Source: Rhizobium rhizogenes NBRC 13257
Lineage (GTDB): Bacteria > Pseudomonadota > Alphaproteobacteria > Rhizobiales > Rhizobiaceae
Length of the DNA stretch: 64,000 nucleotides
Assembly: GCF_000696095.1 (NCBI RefSeq)
Contig: NZ_BAYX01000001.1
Coordinates: forward strand, 744,001 to 808,000
Reading direction: 5' to 3'
Below, one piece after another: positions 50,372-58,384 of the stretch (position 1 is its first letter; every line of letters begins with the position of its first letter). The position numbers and the translations under genes were made by a program. The notes under the pieces were generated by a model. The model did no database searches. It had not been told where the DNA came from and saw nothing but the letters and a program-made list of their open reading frames with translations.

Positions 50372-51421
50372 ATGATACTCAATCCATTTGATGACCGGAT
50401 CGAGCGGTCGAAGACCAAGATCGTCGTCACCTATATTTTGCTGATTGCATTTAACGTAGCTGCCTGGGTTTGGGCATGGGTCGCCTTCGCCGACAGGCCG
50501 TCGCTGCTGGGCACTGCGTTTCTCGCCTATATGTTCGGCCTCAGGCATGCGTTTGACGCCGACCACATCGCTGCGATCGACAATGTGGTGCGCAAGCTGA
50601 TGCAGGAGAAGAAGCAGCCCTATGCCGTCGGCTTCTTCTTTTCGCTCGGCCATTCCAGCATCGTCGTACTCGCCTCGATCTTCATTGCCGCGACGGCGGC
50701 TGTGATGCAGGGACAGTTCGAATCCTTTCACGATGTCGGCGGGGTCATCGGGACGGGCGTCTCGGCCGTCTTCCTGCTTCTCATCGGTGTGGCCAACCTG
50801 TTCGTGCTCAAGGGCGTCTGGTCGGCTTTCAGCAGGGCAAGGCGGGGCGAGAAGATCGCCGACGAGGATCTGGACGCGCTGCTGGCCGGCGGCGGCTTTC
50901 TTGCGCGCATCTTCCGGCCAATGTTCAAGGTGGTGACGCGCTCCTGGCATATGTATCCGATCGGCTTCCTCTTCGGCCTCGGTTTCGACACGGCGACGGA
51001 GATCGGCCTGCTCGGCATTTCGGCGGCGCAGGCAGCACAAGGCATGTCCTTCTGGACGATTCTCGTCTTCCCGGCGCTCTTTACCGCCGGCATGTCGCTG
51101 ATGGATACCATCGACAGCACGCTGATGACCGGCGCCTATGGCTGGGCCTTCGTCAAGCCGGTGCGCAAGCTCTGGTACAATCTGACGATCACCGCCGCTT
51201 CGGTCGTCGTCGCCATTTTCATAGGCGGCATCGAGGCGATAGGGCTGATCTCCGACAAGCTTGGCCTTGAAGGCGGTGTCTGGAGCTTCATCGGCGATCT
51301 CAACGACAATCTCGCCAATTTCGGCTTCGCGATCGTTGGCATCTTCCTGTTGAGCTGGCTGGTTTCGACTGTCCTCTACAAGGCCGGGGGCTACGACAAC
51401 TTGCAGATCAACCGCTCCTGA
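50372..51421 (+). CDS. Nickel/cobalt permease (NiCoT family)
   Basis: The 349-residue membrane protein has eight predicted helices and the NiCoT signature HX4DH in helix II (RHAFDADHIAAIDN; His59, Asp64, His65), plus LGHSSIV and LGFDTATEIGLL. It imports Ni2+ and/or Co2+ in the HoxN/NixA manner; selectivity cannot be read. I chose the ATG at 50372. No cobalamin riboswitch or complete NikR box was seen upstream. Urease, hydrogenase and cobalamin genes are not in the window. Confidence 0.92.
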   Translation: MILNPFDDRIERSKTKIVVTYILLIAFNVAAWVWAWVAFADRPSLLGTAFLAYMFGLRHAFDADHIAAIDNVVRKLMQEKKQPYAVGFFFSLGHSSIVVLASIFIAATAAVMQGQFESFHDVGGVIGTGVSAVFLLLIGVANLFVLKGVWSAFSRARRGEKIADEDLDALLAGGGFLARIFRPMFKVVTRSWHMYPIGFLFGLGFDTATEIGLLGISAAQAAQGMSFWTILVFPALFTAGMSLMDTIDSTLMTGAYGWAFVKPVRKLWYNLTITAASVVVAIFIGGIEAIGLISDKLGLEGGVWSFIGDLNDNLANFGFAIVGIFLLSWLVSTVLYKAGGYDNLQINRS

Positions 51422-51507
51422 CGCATCATCGGCTCCAAGGATCGAGAATGCCGTAACTGGAAATGGTCATCCGTGGCCCCAGTTACATGCGATGAGGGGG
51501 CACAATC

Positions 51508-52041
51508 ATGATCCAGACAAGCGATATTCTCGGCGCTGCGCTGGCAGCGGGCGTTCTCTGTGCCATCAGCGCCGGCTCGGCCTCTGCGCAAGCCGCCGCA
51601 AACTGCTCGCTGCGGCCGGCGGTCAGCACTGAGCGTCAGACCCTGAATTGCGAACCAGGGCTTAGCATCACCGTCGAACGCGGGGCACGCTACCGGCTTG
51701 CCGACCGAAATCGCGATGGTCAGGTGGATGCTATCGTGCTCAACAGCAAGGCGGCGCTGGTCGATGTCGATAGCAGCCGCGTTCAGGGCGGGTTCGAAGT
51801 GGTGACGCCGCAGGCGATTGCGGCCGTCCGGGGCACGCGATGGGCAGTCGATGCGCAGCGTGGCAAGACATCCGTGTTGGTGCTGCGGGGCCGCGTCGTC
51901 GTCAACAAGGTTTCGACGGGCCAAGGCGTTACGCTCGGGCAAGGGCAGGGCGTCGATGCCGATCGCGGCCGCTCCCCACTACATGTCACAGCCTGGGGAC
52001 AACCACGCATAAACGCGTTGATGGCCCGCCTCGGCCAGTGA
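51508..52041 (+). CDS. Exported FecR-domain protein
   Basis: The 177-residue protein has a signal peptide (cleaved after SASA, about residue 27) and a FecR fold: LADRNRDGQVDAIVLNSKAALVDVD, then VVTPQAIAAVRGTRWAVDAQRGKTSVLVLRGRVVV. It lacks a membrane helix typical of sigma regulators, so it is more like the FecR proteins paired with CHASE2 receptors. The cyclase gene starts 13 bp downstream, so the two form one operon and probably one periplasmic sensory unit. Confidence 0.85.
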   Translation: MIQTSDILGAALAAGVLCAISAGSASAQAAANCSLRPAVSTERQTLNCEPGLSITVERGARYRLADRNRDGQVDAIVLNSKAALVDVDSSRVQGGFEVVTPQAIAAVRGTRWAVDAQRGKTSVLVLRGRVVVNKVSTGQGVTLGQGQGVDADRGRSPLHVTAWGQPRINALMARLGQ

Positions 52042-52054
52042 GATCCTGACGCCC

Positions 52055-53914
52055 ATGCGCAGACCGCCGCTCCAAACGATGATCGCGCTTGTCTTGACCG
52101 CCGTCTGGGGTCTCGGCCTCGGCATCACGCATTTGCGCGGTGATATTCCCTTCATCGACGGCGCCGAGGCGACGCTGGCGAACCTCAGGAATGCGGTCGG
52201 CGGCAGCCGCCAACCGGCCGATATCGTCACCATTCTTGCCATCGATGACGACGCCTCGCGGGCGGCAGGACGCTACCCGCTGCCCCGCGCTACTCTCGCC
52301 ACGATCATAGATGCGATCGCCGCGTTGGGACCAAAAGCAATCGCGCTCGATATGCTGCTGCTTGATCCCGGCGATGAAGCCGGCGATGCGGCGCTGGAGC
52401 AATCGCTCAGGCGGGTCAATATCGTATTGGCTGCCGCCGGCATCTTTCCCGAAAGCCGCCAGCGCGTCACTGATAACAGTAGGGAACCTCTCGCCCGCGT
52501 TCCCAGCGCGCTGCAATTCCTGGAGCCGCAGCGGCGGTTCGCGGAGGCTGCGAGCTATGGCATCGTCAATGTGCAGACCGACAAGACGGGAACGCCGCGT
52601 TTCGTGCCCATGCTGTTTCGCAGCGGCGAGCGGATCGAGCCGTCCTTCTCGCTGCGCGTCGTTTCGGCCGCGACCGGCGAACACCCAACGGTCATCTCCG
52701 ACCACATCAAGATCGGCGACCGTTCCGTGCATACCGATACAGGCTATCTCATGCCGCTCTCGTTCTACGGTCCGCGCGGTACGATACGCACCATCAGCGC
52801 CAGCGCGGCGTTGAATGGACAATTGCCGGAGGAGGCGATCAGGGACCATATCGTCGTCATCGGCGCCACCGTCACCGGCGGTGGCGATGTCTTTCCGACA
52901 CCCTTCGATCCGGTGCTACCGGGCGTCGAAGTCATCTCCACCTCGATCACACATTTGATTGCCGGCGATGGCCTGGTTCGTGACCGCAGTGTGCGTCTCA
53001 TCGACCTCTATTTCGCCGTCGGCCTGCCGCTCGTCATCGTCAGCCTGCTTGCCTGGCGGCGCAACACCATCGGCCTGATCATGGCGCTCTGCGTCATCCT
53101 TGCCTGGCTGGCGATCAACCTCAGCGCCTTCAAGCACGGGATCTGGCTGAGCGCCGCCTTGCCGATCGCTGCGACGGTGCCGCCGGCGCTGCTCTTCGGC
53201 GCGGCCCAGCTTTGGCTCGGCCGCAGGCAGGCCGGACGGTTTGCCGAGCAGAGCGAACGCCTGCAGCGCATCCAGGCACCCGGTCTTGCCGAACATCTTG
53301 CCCATGATCCCGGCTTTCTCGCCGAGCCAGTGCATCAGGAGGCGGCCGTGGTCTTTATCGACATCAATGGCTTCACGGGTCTCAGCGAGGCAATCGGCCC
53401 GGCCGCCGTGCGGGAGCTGCTGAACGGTTTCTACAATCTTGTCGACGAGGAGGTGACAGCCAGCGGCGGCGCCATTACCAGCTTCATGGGCGACGGCGCG
53501 ATGATCCTTTTCGGCCTGCCGCAGCCGAAGCGAACCGATCCCGCCAATGCGGCGCGCTGTTGCATTCGCCTCGCCGACAGGATGAGAGGCTGGCTCGCAG
53601 CGCTGCCGGAGGCGACCGCTTCTCGCATCGGCTTCAAGATCGGCGCGCATTTCGGGACTATCGTCGCCTCCAGGCTCGGCGGTGAAGGCCGCCAGCAGAT
53701 CACGGCGACCGGCGACACGGTCAACGTTGCCAGCCGCCTGATGGAAGTGGCCGCCCGCAATCGAGCCGAGATCGCCATCAGCAACGACCTGTTGCATTCC
53801 GCCGGACATGACAGCCTGCCATATATCGAAGGCAGGCTCGAAGGTCCGCTCGAAACAAGCTTGCGCGGCCGCGCCGGATTGTTGGCCGTGTGGCTCTGGC
53901 GCAGCCAGGCGTGA
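52055..53914 (+). CDS. CHASE2-domain adenylate/guanylate cyclase
   Basis: The 619-residue receptor has an N-terminal helix, a periplasmic CHASE2 domain (about 30-315, with DIVTILAIDDDASRAAGRYPLPR), three membrane helices (about 320-385) and a class III nucleotide cyclase domain (about 425-600). The metal-binding Asp residues are Asp436 (VFIDINGFTG) and Asp480 (FMGDGAMILFG); GDTVNVASRL supplies the transition-state residues. It makes cAMP, most likely, in response to an unknown periplasmic signal, perhaps through the FecR protein encoded just upstream. Confidence 0.93.
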   Translation: MRRPPLQTMIALVLTAVWGLGLGITHLRGDIPFIDGAEATLANLRNAVGGSRQPADIVTILAIDDDASRAAGRYPLPRATLATIIDAIAALGPKAIALDMLLLDPGDEAGDAALEQSLRRVNIVLAAAGIFPESRQRVTDNSREPLARVPSALQFLEPQRRFAEAASYGIVNVQTDKTGTPRFVPMLFRSGERIEPSFSLRVVSAATGEHPTVISDHIKIGDRSVHTDTGYLMPLSFYGPRGTIRTISASAALNGQLPEEAIRDHIVVIGATVTGGGDVFPTPFDPVLPGVEVISTSITHLIAGDGLVRDRSVRLIDLYFAVGLPLVIVSLLAWRRNTIGLIMALCVILAWLAINLSAFKHGIWLSAALPIAATVPPALLFGAAQLWLGRRQAGRFAEQSERLQRIQAPGLAEHLAHDPGFLAEPVHQEAAVVFIDINGFTGLSEAIGPAAVRELLNGFYNLVDEEVTASGGAITSFMGDGAMILFGLPQPKRTDPANAARCCIRLADRMRGWLAALPEATASRIGFKIGAHFGTIVASRLGGEGRQQITATGDTVNVASRLMEVAARNRAEIAISNDLLHSAGHDSLPYIEGRLEGPLETSLRGRAGLLAVWLWRSQA

Positions 53915-53941
53915 TCCGGAACGCCCTGAGCATTTCAGACG

Positions 53942-54541
53942 TCATCCGCGCCACATCGGGATGATGGATATCGCGAGCAAACAAGCGAGCGAGACATTGA
54001 GCACGCGCCATTGCCATGCCGTTTTCAGCAAGCGTCCGAGCCATTGTCCGAGCGCGCACCAGACCGCCAGCGAGAATGCGGCGACAAGGCAGAAGGTTGA
54101 GCCAAGCAAGATCGCGAGCGTAGCAGGACCGCTCGCCAAGGCGGCAAAGGAAGCGGCTGCACCCACGGTCATCGCCCAGCCCTTGGGATTGTACCAGAGC
54201 ATCCACACGCCGGCCGCAAAGCTGGTGGGTTTCGACATATCGCCTGAAAGATGCGGCGGACCGCTGCGGCCGATCCGGACGGCAAGCCAGATCAGGTAAA
54301 GCGAGCCGAGCGCCTTCATCGCGATCTGCAACGCGGGCAGGGCCATCAGCAGGCTGCCGAGCCCGGCCGCTGCGGCACAGGCGATCGAGCCGAGACCGAC
54401 AGCACAGCCGGCCATGACGGGGATCGAGCGACGAAAGCCGAAATGCGCGCCGGAGGCAGTCGCAAGCGTCGTGGCACCGCCCGGCGTGATGGTCGAGATG
54501 AGCGCAAAGAGGATTAGGGGCAACAGGGAATCGATGGTCAT
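53942..54541 (-). CDS. LysE-family amino acid exporter
   Basis: The 199-residue membrane protein has six hydrophobic segments with the LysE/RhtB signatures: ISTITPGGATTLATASGAHFGFRRS near the start and GVWMLWYNPKGWAM. It exports amino acids or derivatives. A divergent lysR gene lies 98 bp away and an 11-bp inverted repeat is between them, so this exporter is the likely target. Substrate unknown. Confidence 0.9.
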   Translation of the reverse strand: MTIDSLLPLILFALISTITPGGATTLATASGAHFGFRRSIPVMAGCAVGLGSIACAAAAGLGSLLMALPALQIAMKALGSLYLIWLAVRIGRSGPPHLSGDMSKPTSFAAGVWMLWYNPKGWAMTVGAAASFAALASGPATLAILLGSTFCLVAAFSLAVWCALGQWLGRLLKTAWQWRVLNVSLACLLAISIIPMWRG

Positions 54542-54603
54542 GCCGGGAAATCTCCGTTTTCAACGAAGACATAGGCAAATGGCGTTCATCAGAAAAACGA
54601 ATA

Positions 54604-54646
54604 TTGAAAGGGTCATGCATTAGCATCTATAATGGATGCATGACCC
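54604..54646 (+). promoter_or_regulatory. Leaderless lysR promoter with 11-bp inverted repeat
   Basis: TTGAAA (54604-54609), 18 bases, perfect TATAAT (54628-54633). The predicted transcription start, six or seven bases on, coincides with the ATG of lysR at 54640. A perfect 11-bp inverted repeat, GGGTCATGCAT (54610-54620) and ATGCATGACCC (54636-54646), brackets the -10 and includes the start codon; it is a good LysR-type operator for lysR and the divergent lysE. Confidence 0.65.
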
Positions 54647-55515
54647 GGAACTTTGATATTTCGCTCATTCGAACCTTCGCCGCTGTGGCCGATCACGGTA
54701 GCATGACGATTGCCGCCAATACCCTTCACATGACGCAGGGCGCCGTCAGTCAGCAGATCAAGCGCCTGGAAGATGCGCTCGGCTGCGCCTTGTTCGAGCG
54801 GGAGAAGCGGGGATTAAGGCTGACGAATGCTGGCGAGCGACTGCTCGGCAATGCCCGCCGGCTGCTGATCCTCAACGACGATATCTGGGCCGACATGACG
54901 GATAGTGCCATCGAGGGCAGCGTGCGACTCGGCGTGCCCTATGATCTGATAGGAACAACGCTGGCACCGGTTCTCAAATCCTATGCGGAACGTCATCCCC
55001 AGGTGGAGATTTCTCTGATTTGCGCCTCATCGCCGGAACTGATGCGGGCGCTTGACGATGGTGAAATCGATCTCGGCATCGTGGAGGAGCCACTCGGCGC
55101 ATCGAAGGGCGAATGCCTGGCGATCGACCGGCTGGTCTGGGTCGGCGCCAAGGCGGGCAATGCCTACCGCAAGGATCCGCTACCGATTTCGATGGTGGCC
55201 GACACCTGCGCCTTCCGGCCATCGGTCTTCGCAGCACTCGCCGATGATGGGCGGCGCTGGCGGACGGTCTTTGAGAACGGCAATATCGAAGCGACGACCG
55301 CAACGGTGCGCACCGATCTAGCGGTCACCGCCTGGCTCGCCTCCACCGTTCCCGCAGATCTCGATATTCTCGGAACCAATGACGGCCTACCGGAGCTGCC
55401 GGTCTTCTCCGTCAACCTCCATTTGCCGAAAAGCGAAGCAACGCTTCCCGCCACCGAGCTCGCCCGCCATATCCGCGAGGGGCTGATGCGGCCGCGACAG
55501 GTCACGGCCGCATGA
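54640..55515 (+). CDS. LysR-family transcriptional regulator
   Basis: The 291-residue protein has the N-terminal LysR helix-turn-helix (ISLIRTFAAVADHGSMTIAANTLHMTQGAVSQQIKRLEDALGCALFER, about 6-53) and the effector-binding domain. I start at the ATG at 54640 (MTRNFDISL), although no ribosome-binding site is visible, because a perfect -10 box places the transcript start on this ATG. A TTG at 54604 is in frame but is itself the likely -35 box. It is divergent from lysE and probably regulates it. Confidence 0.9.
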   Translation: MTRNFDISLIRTFAAVADHGSMTIAANTLHMTQGAVSQQIKRLEDALGCALFEREKRGLRLTNAGERLLGNARRLLILNDDIWADMTDSAIEGSVRLGVPYDLIGTTLAPVLKSYAERHPQVEISLICASSPELMRALDDGEIDLGIVEEPLGASKGECLAIDRLVWVGAKAGNAYRKDPLPISMVADTCAFRPSVFAALADDGRRWRTVFENGNIEATTATVRTDLAVTAWLASTVPADLDILGTNDGLPELPVFSVNLHLPKSEATLPATELARHIREGLMRPRQVTAA

Positions 55516-55525
55516 GATACTTTTA

Positions 55526-56614
55526 CTACGCCGCCTTCGGCAACGGGCCGACATAGCGCGACTGCGGGCGGATCAGGCGGCCATCCAATGTCTGCTCGCG
55601 CGCATGGGCAATCCAGCCGACTGTGCGGCCGATCGCAAAGACGCCGGTGAAGGAGTTGCGCGGAAAGCCGAGAGCATCGAGCAACAGCGCCGTGTAGTAC
55701 TCGACGTTGACATCGAGTGGACGATCCGGCTTGCGTTCCTTGAGGAGCGCAAGTGCCGCAGCCTCGATCGCTTCGGCAAGGGCGATACGACCGGCATCCG
55801 CCTGACCACTTGCGAAAATCGGCTTGAGCGCCGTCTTCAGGGCATCGGCGCGCGGATCCCGAACGCGGTAGATGCGGTGGCCGAACCCCATCAGCCGCTC
55901 GCCATCGTCAAGCGCCTTTGACAGCCAGGCGCGCGCATTGGCGGGCACGCCGACGGCATCCAGCATATCGAGCACTGGGCCGGGAGCGCCGCCATGCAGC
56001 GGTCCCTTGAGGGCACTGATCGCAGCCAGCACCGACGATGTCAGGCCGGCATGAGTCGAGGCGATGACGCGGGAGGCGAAGGTGGAAGCATTCAGGCCAT
56101 GGTCGGAGATCGTCACCAGATAGGCGTCGAGGCCGGCCGTCTGCTCCGATGTCGGGCGCTTGCCTGTCAGCATGCGCAGGATGTCAGCCGACTGCGAAAG
56201 CGAGGCGTCCGGCTTGATCGGCGTTTCGCCATCCTGAAGGCGCAGCACGGCGGGCAGGAAAACGGCTGGTGCCGCCATCAAGCGGATGGCGGTCGCAAAG
56301 TCCTCGCCGTCCTCGATGCGGGCCAGCAACGCCCGCACGGCCTCGACCGGCGGCAGGGCCAGCAATGCCGGATCGGCGGCGCCGACATGCGCGAACAATT
56401 CTGCACGAGCAGCGCCCAACTGCGTCCTGATGCTTGCAGCATCGGCGTGTTCCTCGAACAGGCCGTCGAGCAGCAGGGCTGCGACATCCTCGAAACGGCT
56501 CGTTGCCACCAGATCGTCCAGCGACACGCCGCGAATGATCAGCCGGCCGGCAGCACCGTCGACATCTGACAGCTTAGTTTCGGCAGCAATGACATCTTCA
56601 AGACCACTTTTCAT
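55526..56614 (-). CDS. Citrate synthase-family protein
   Basis: The 362-residue protein has the citrate synthase fold with His207 (KGPLHGGAPG) and His246 (MGFGHRIYR). At the place of the catalytic Asp of NVDFY it has Glu305 (VNVEYYTALLLD), as in some secondary citrate/methylcitrate synthases. The main TCA enzyme is expected elsewhere. I chose the ATG at 56614 because AAAGGAG stands seven bases upstream; the ATG at 56618 end is too close to it. It is divergent from a second citrate synthase-like gene that carries an HTH. Confidence 0.88.
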   Translation of the reverse strand: MKSGLEDVIAAETKLSDVDGAAGRLIIRGVSLDDLVATSRFEDVAALLLDGLFEEHADAASIRTQLGAARAELFAHVGAADPALLALPPVEAVRALLARIEDGEDFATAIRLMAAPAVFLPAVLRLQDGETPIKPDASLSQSADILRMLTGKRPTSEQTAGLDAYLVTISDHGLNASTFASRVIASTHAGLTSSVLAAISALKGPLHGGAPGPVLDMLDAVGVPANARAWLSKALDDGERLMGFGHRIYRVRDPRADALKTALKPIFASGQADAGRIALAEAIEAAALALLKERKPDRPLDVNVEYYTALLLDALGFPRNSFTGVFAIGRTVGWIAHAREQTLDGRLIRPQSRYVGPLPKAA

Positions 56615-56657
56615 CAGCATTCTCCTTTGACTATGCGTTTAGATCAGTCCTATTTTC

Positions 56658-56688
56658 ATTGACGTCAATCTTGATGAAATTGATCAAT
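56658..56688. promoter_or_regulatory. Two tandem perfect palindromes between citrate synthase genes
   Basis: ATTGACGTCAAT (56658-56669) and ATTGATCAAT (56679-56688) are both perfect palindromes sharing ATTGA and TCAAT half-sites. Their centres are exactly 20 bp apart, about two helical turns. They lie 10-41 bases upstream of the rightward gene and 44-74 upstream of the leftward one. A candidate operator for both genes. Confidence 0.65.
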
Positions 56689-56698
56689 GTGAGGATTT

Positions 56699-57832
56699 AT
56701 GAGCTGGCTGACGGCGGAACAGGCGCTAACCCTGCTAGGCACAAAAACGCAGACGCTCTACGCCAATGTCAGCCGTGGTCGCATCCGTGCAAAGCCCGAT
56801 CCCGCGGATACGCGGCGCAGCCTTTACTTCACCGATGACGTCAAACGGTTGGCGGCCCGCCACGCGGGACGGCGCAAGACCGAGACCGTAGCGGCCGAGG
56901 CGATCCAATGGGGCGATCCGGTGCTGCCTTCGGCACTGTCGACGGTTTCAGATGGCCGCCTGTTCTATCGCGGGCAGGATACGGCCAAGCTTGCCGAACA
57001 TGCGACACTGGAGGAGATCGCGGTCCTGCTCTGGGACATGAAGCGGCCGCTGCGGCTGGAAGGGCAGGGTGGCGATAAACGATTGCCCGCCCTGAGCGCT
57101 GCCTTTTCTGCCCTGGCTGGGCGCGCCACGACGGACCTGCCTTCGCTTGGGCGTTCGTTGCCGGCGCTCCAGAACGAAGCCGAAAGCGTGTTCGGCACCG
57201 TTGCGGTAGCACTGGCACCGGGGACATCGACGCTGCCGGTGCATGAGCGCCTGGCAACGGCCTGGGACAGGCCGGATGCAAGCGACCTCATCCGCCGCTG
57301 CCTGGTTCTCTTCGCCGATCACGAGCTCAACGCATCGACCTTCACGGCGCGAATCACCGCTTCCGCTGGGGCGACGCTGTCAGCCGCCGCACTCTCCGGT
57401 CTTGCGACGCTGACCGGGCCGCTGCATGGCGGTGCGTGGCAAAGCGTGCGCTCGCTGGTCACCCGCGCCGCCGCGATCGGGGCGGAGGGGGCCGTGCGCA
57501 GCTATCTGGCGGAAGGCCGGCCAGTGCCGGCGGTCGGACATCCGTTCTATCCGGACGGCGATGCGCGCGCCAAGGCGCTGCTCGCTTGCTTCACCCTGCC
57601 GCCCTTGTTTGCGGAGGTTCGGAGCGTCGCTGAAGACCTCGTGGGAGAACGGGTTAATGTCGACTTTGCCCTGACGGCGATGACGTCAGCCTATCATCTG
57701 CCCCAGGATGCCCCGATGATCATCTTCGCGCTTGCCCGCACGGTTGGCTGGCTGGCGCATGCCATGGAGCAGTCGACCAGCGGTCATCTCATCCGCCCCC
57801 GAGCCCGCTATATCGGCCCATCGGTCGAGTGA
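56699..57832 (+). CDS. Citrate synthase-like protein with N-terminal helix-turn-helix
   Basis: The 377-residue protein starts with a helix-turn-helix/excisionase-like domain (LTAEQALTLLGTKTQTLYANVSRGRIRAKP, about 4-55) fused to a citrate synthase fold. Catalytic residues are kept: His243 (TGPLHGGAW), His281 (AVGHPFYPDGDARA) and Asp322 (VNVDFALTAM). It may be an enzyme that also binds DNA, possibly at the two palindromes in front of it. GAGGA precedes the ATG. Its 3' end overlaps that of the convergent VOC gene by 25 bp. The related HTH-citrate synthase family is known in Proteobacteria but its role is not. Confidence 0.87.
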   Translation: MSWLTAEQALTLLGTKTQTLYANVSRGRIRAKPDPADTRRSLYFTDDVKRLAARHAGRRKTETVAAEAIQWGDPVLPSALSTVSDGRLFYRGQDTAKLAEHATLEEIAVLLWDMKRPLRLEGQGGDKRLPALSAAFSALAGRATTDLPSLGRSLPALQNEAESVFGTVAVALAPGTSTLPVHERLATAWDRPDASDLIRRCLVLFADHELNASTFTARITASAGATLSAAALSGLATLTGPLHGGAWQSVRSLVTRAAAIGAEGAVRSYLAEGRPVPAVGHPFYPDGDARAKALLACFTLPPLFAEVRSVAEDLVGERVNVDFALTAMTSAYHLPQDAPMIIFALARTVGWLAHAMEQSTSGHLIRPRARYIGPSVE

Positions 57833-58185
57833 CAGACGGCCTCGATATTGTGGCCATCGGGATCGAGGATGAAGGCGCCATAATAATTGGGATGATAGTG
57901 GGACCGGATACCGGGAGGCCCATTGTCCAGCCCACCGGCGGCAAGGGCGGCCTCGTAGAATTGATCAACGGCCGCTCTGTCCTCTGCCGTGAAGGCAACG
58001 TGAACGCCGGTTTGCGGCACATTTCGCTGCCCTATCCAGAAAAAGGCCTTTGGCCTGATCCCATATCCCGCAAATATCGCGCCTTCGGCGTATAGACGCT
58101 CTATGCCGAGGGGCAGCAAAGCCTTGTCGTAGAAGGCTTTCGACCGCTCGACATCGCTCACTCCGATTGTAACGTGATCCAGCAT
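57808..58185 (-). CDS. VOC-family (glyoxalase-like) protein
   Basis: The 125-residue protein has the vicinal oxygen chelate pattern: LDHVTIGVSDVERSKAFYDKALLPLG at the start, FTAEDRAAVDQFYEAALAAGG in the middle, and YYGAFILDPDGHNIEAVCH at the C-terminus with a metal-binding His and Glu. It probably acts on small aldehydes or aromatic compounds; function open. The ATG at 58185 has TGGAG upstream. Confidence 0.85.
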   Translation of the reverse strand: MLDHVTIGVSDVERSKAFYDKALLPLGIERLYAEGAIFAGYGIRPKAFFWIGQRNVPQTGVHVAFTAEDRAAVDQFYEAALAAGGLDNGPPGIRSHYHPNYYGAFILDPDGHNIEAVCHSTDGPI

Positions 58186-58384
58186 ATTGGCTCCAGGGAC
58201 GGTCGATGCCGATAGCATGGCAGCTTGCCAGCGTCGGGCAATATCACAGATGCGTGAGCGCCGTATGTTTCGCCCTGATCCCGCGCGGCTGCATAGCTCG
58301 CCCGTCATTTGTTCATTGGCAAAGACCGCTAAATATCTTTATTGAGATTTCAACCGATACAAATCCTTCCTAGGAGACTGACAT

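Noticed and set aside
50277..50375. NikR box or cobalamin riboswitch before the Ni/Co permease
   Set aside because: Only one GTATGA half-site is present, overlapping the start codon, and the leader of about 100 bases is too short and lacks the conserved B12 box.
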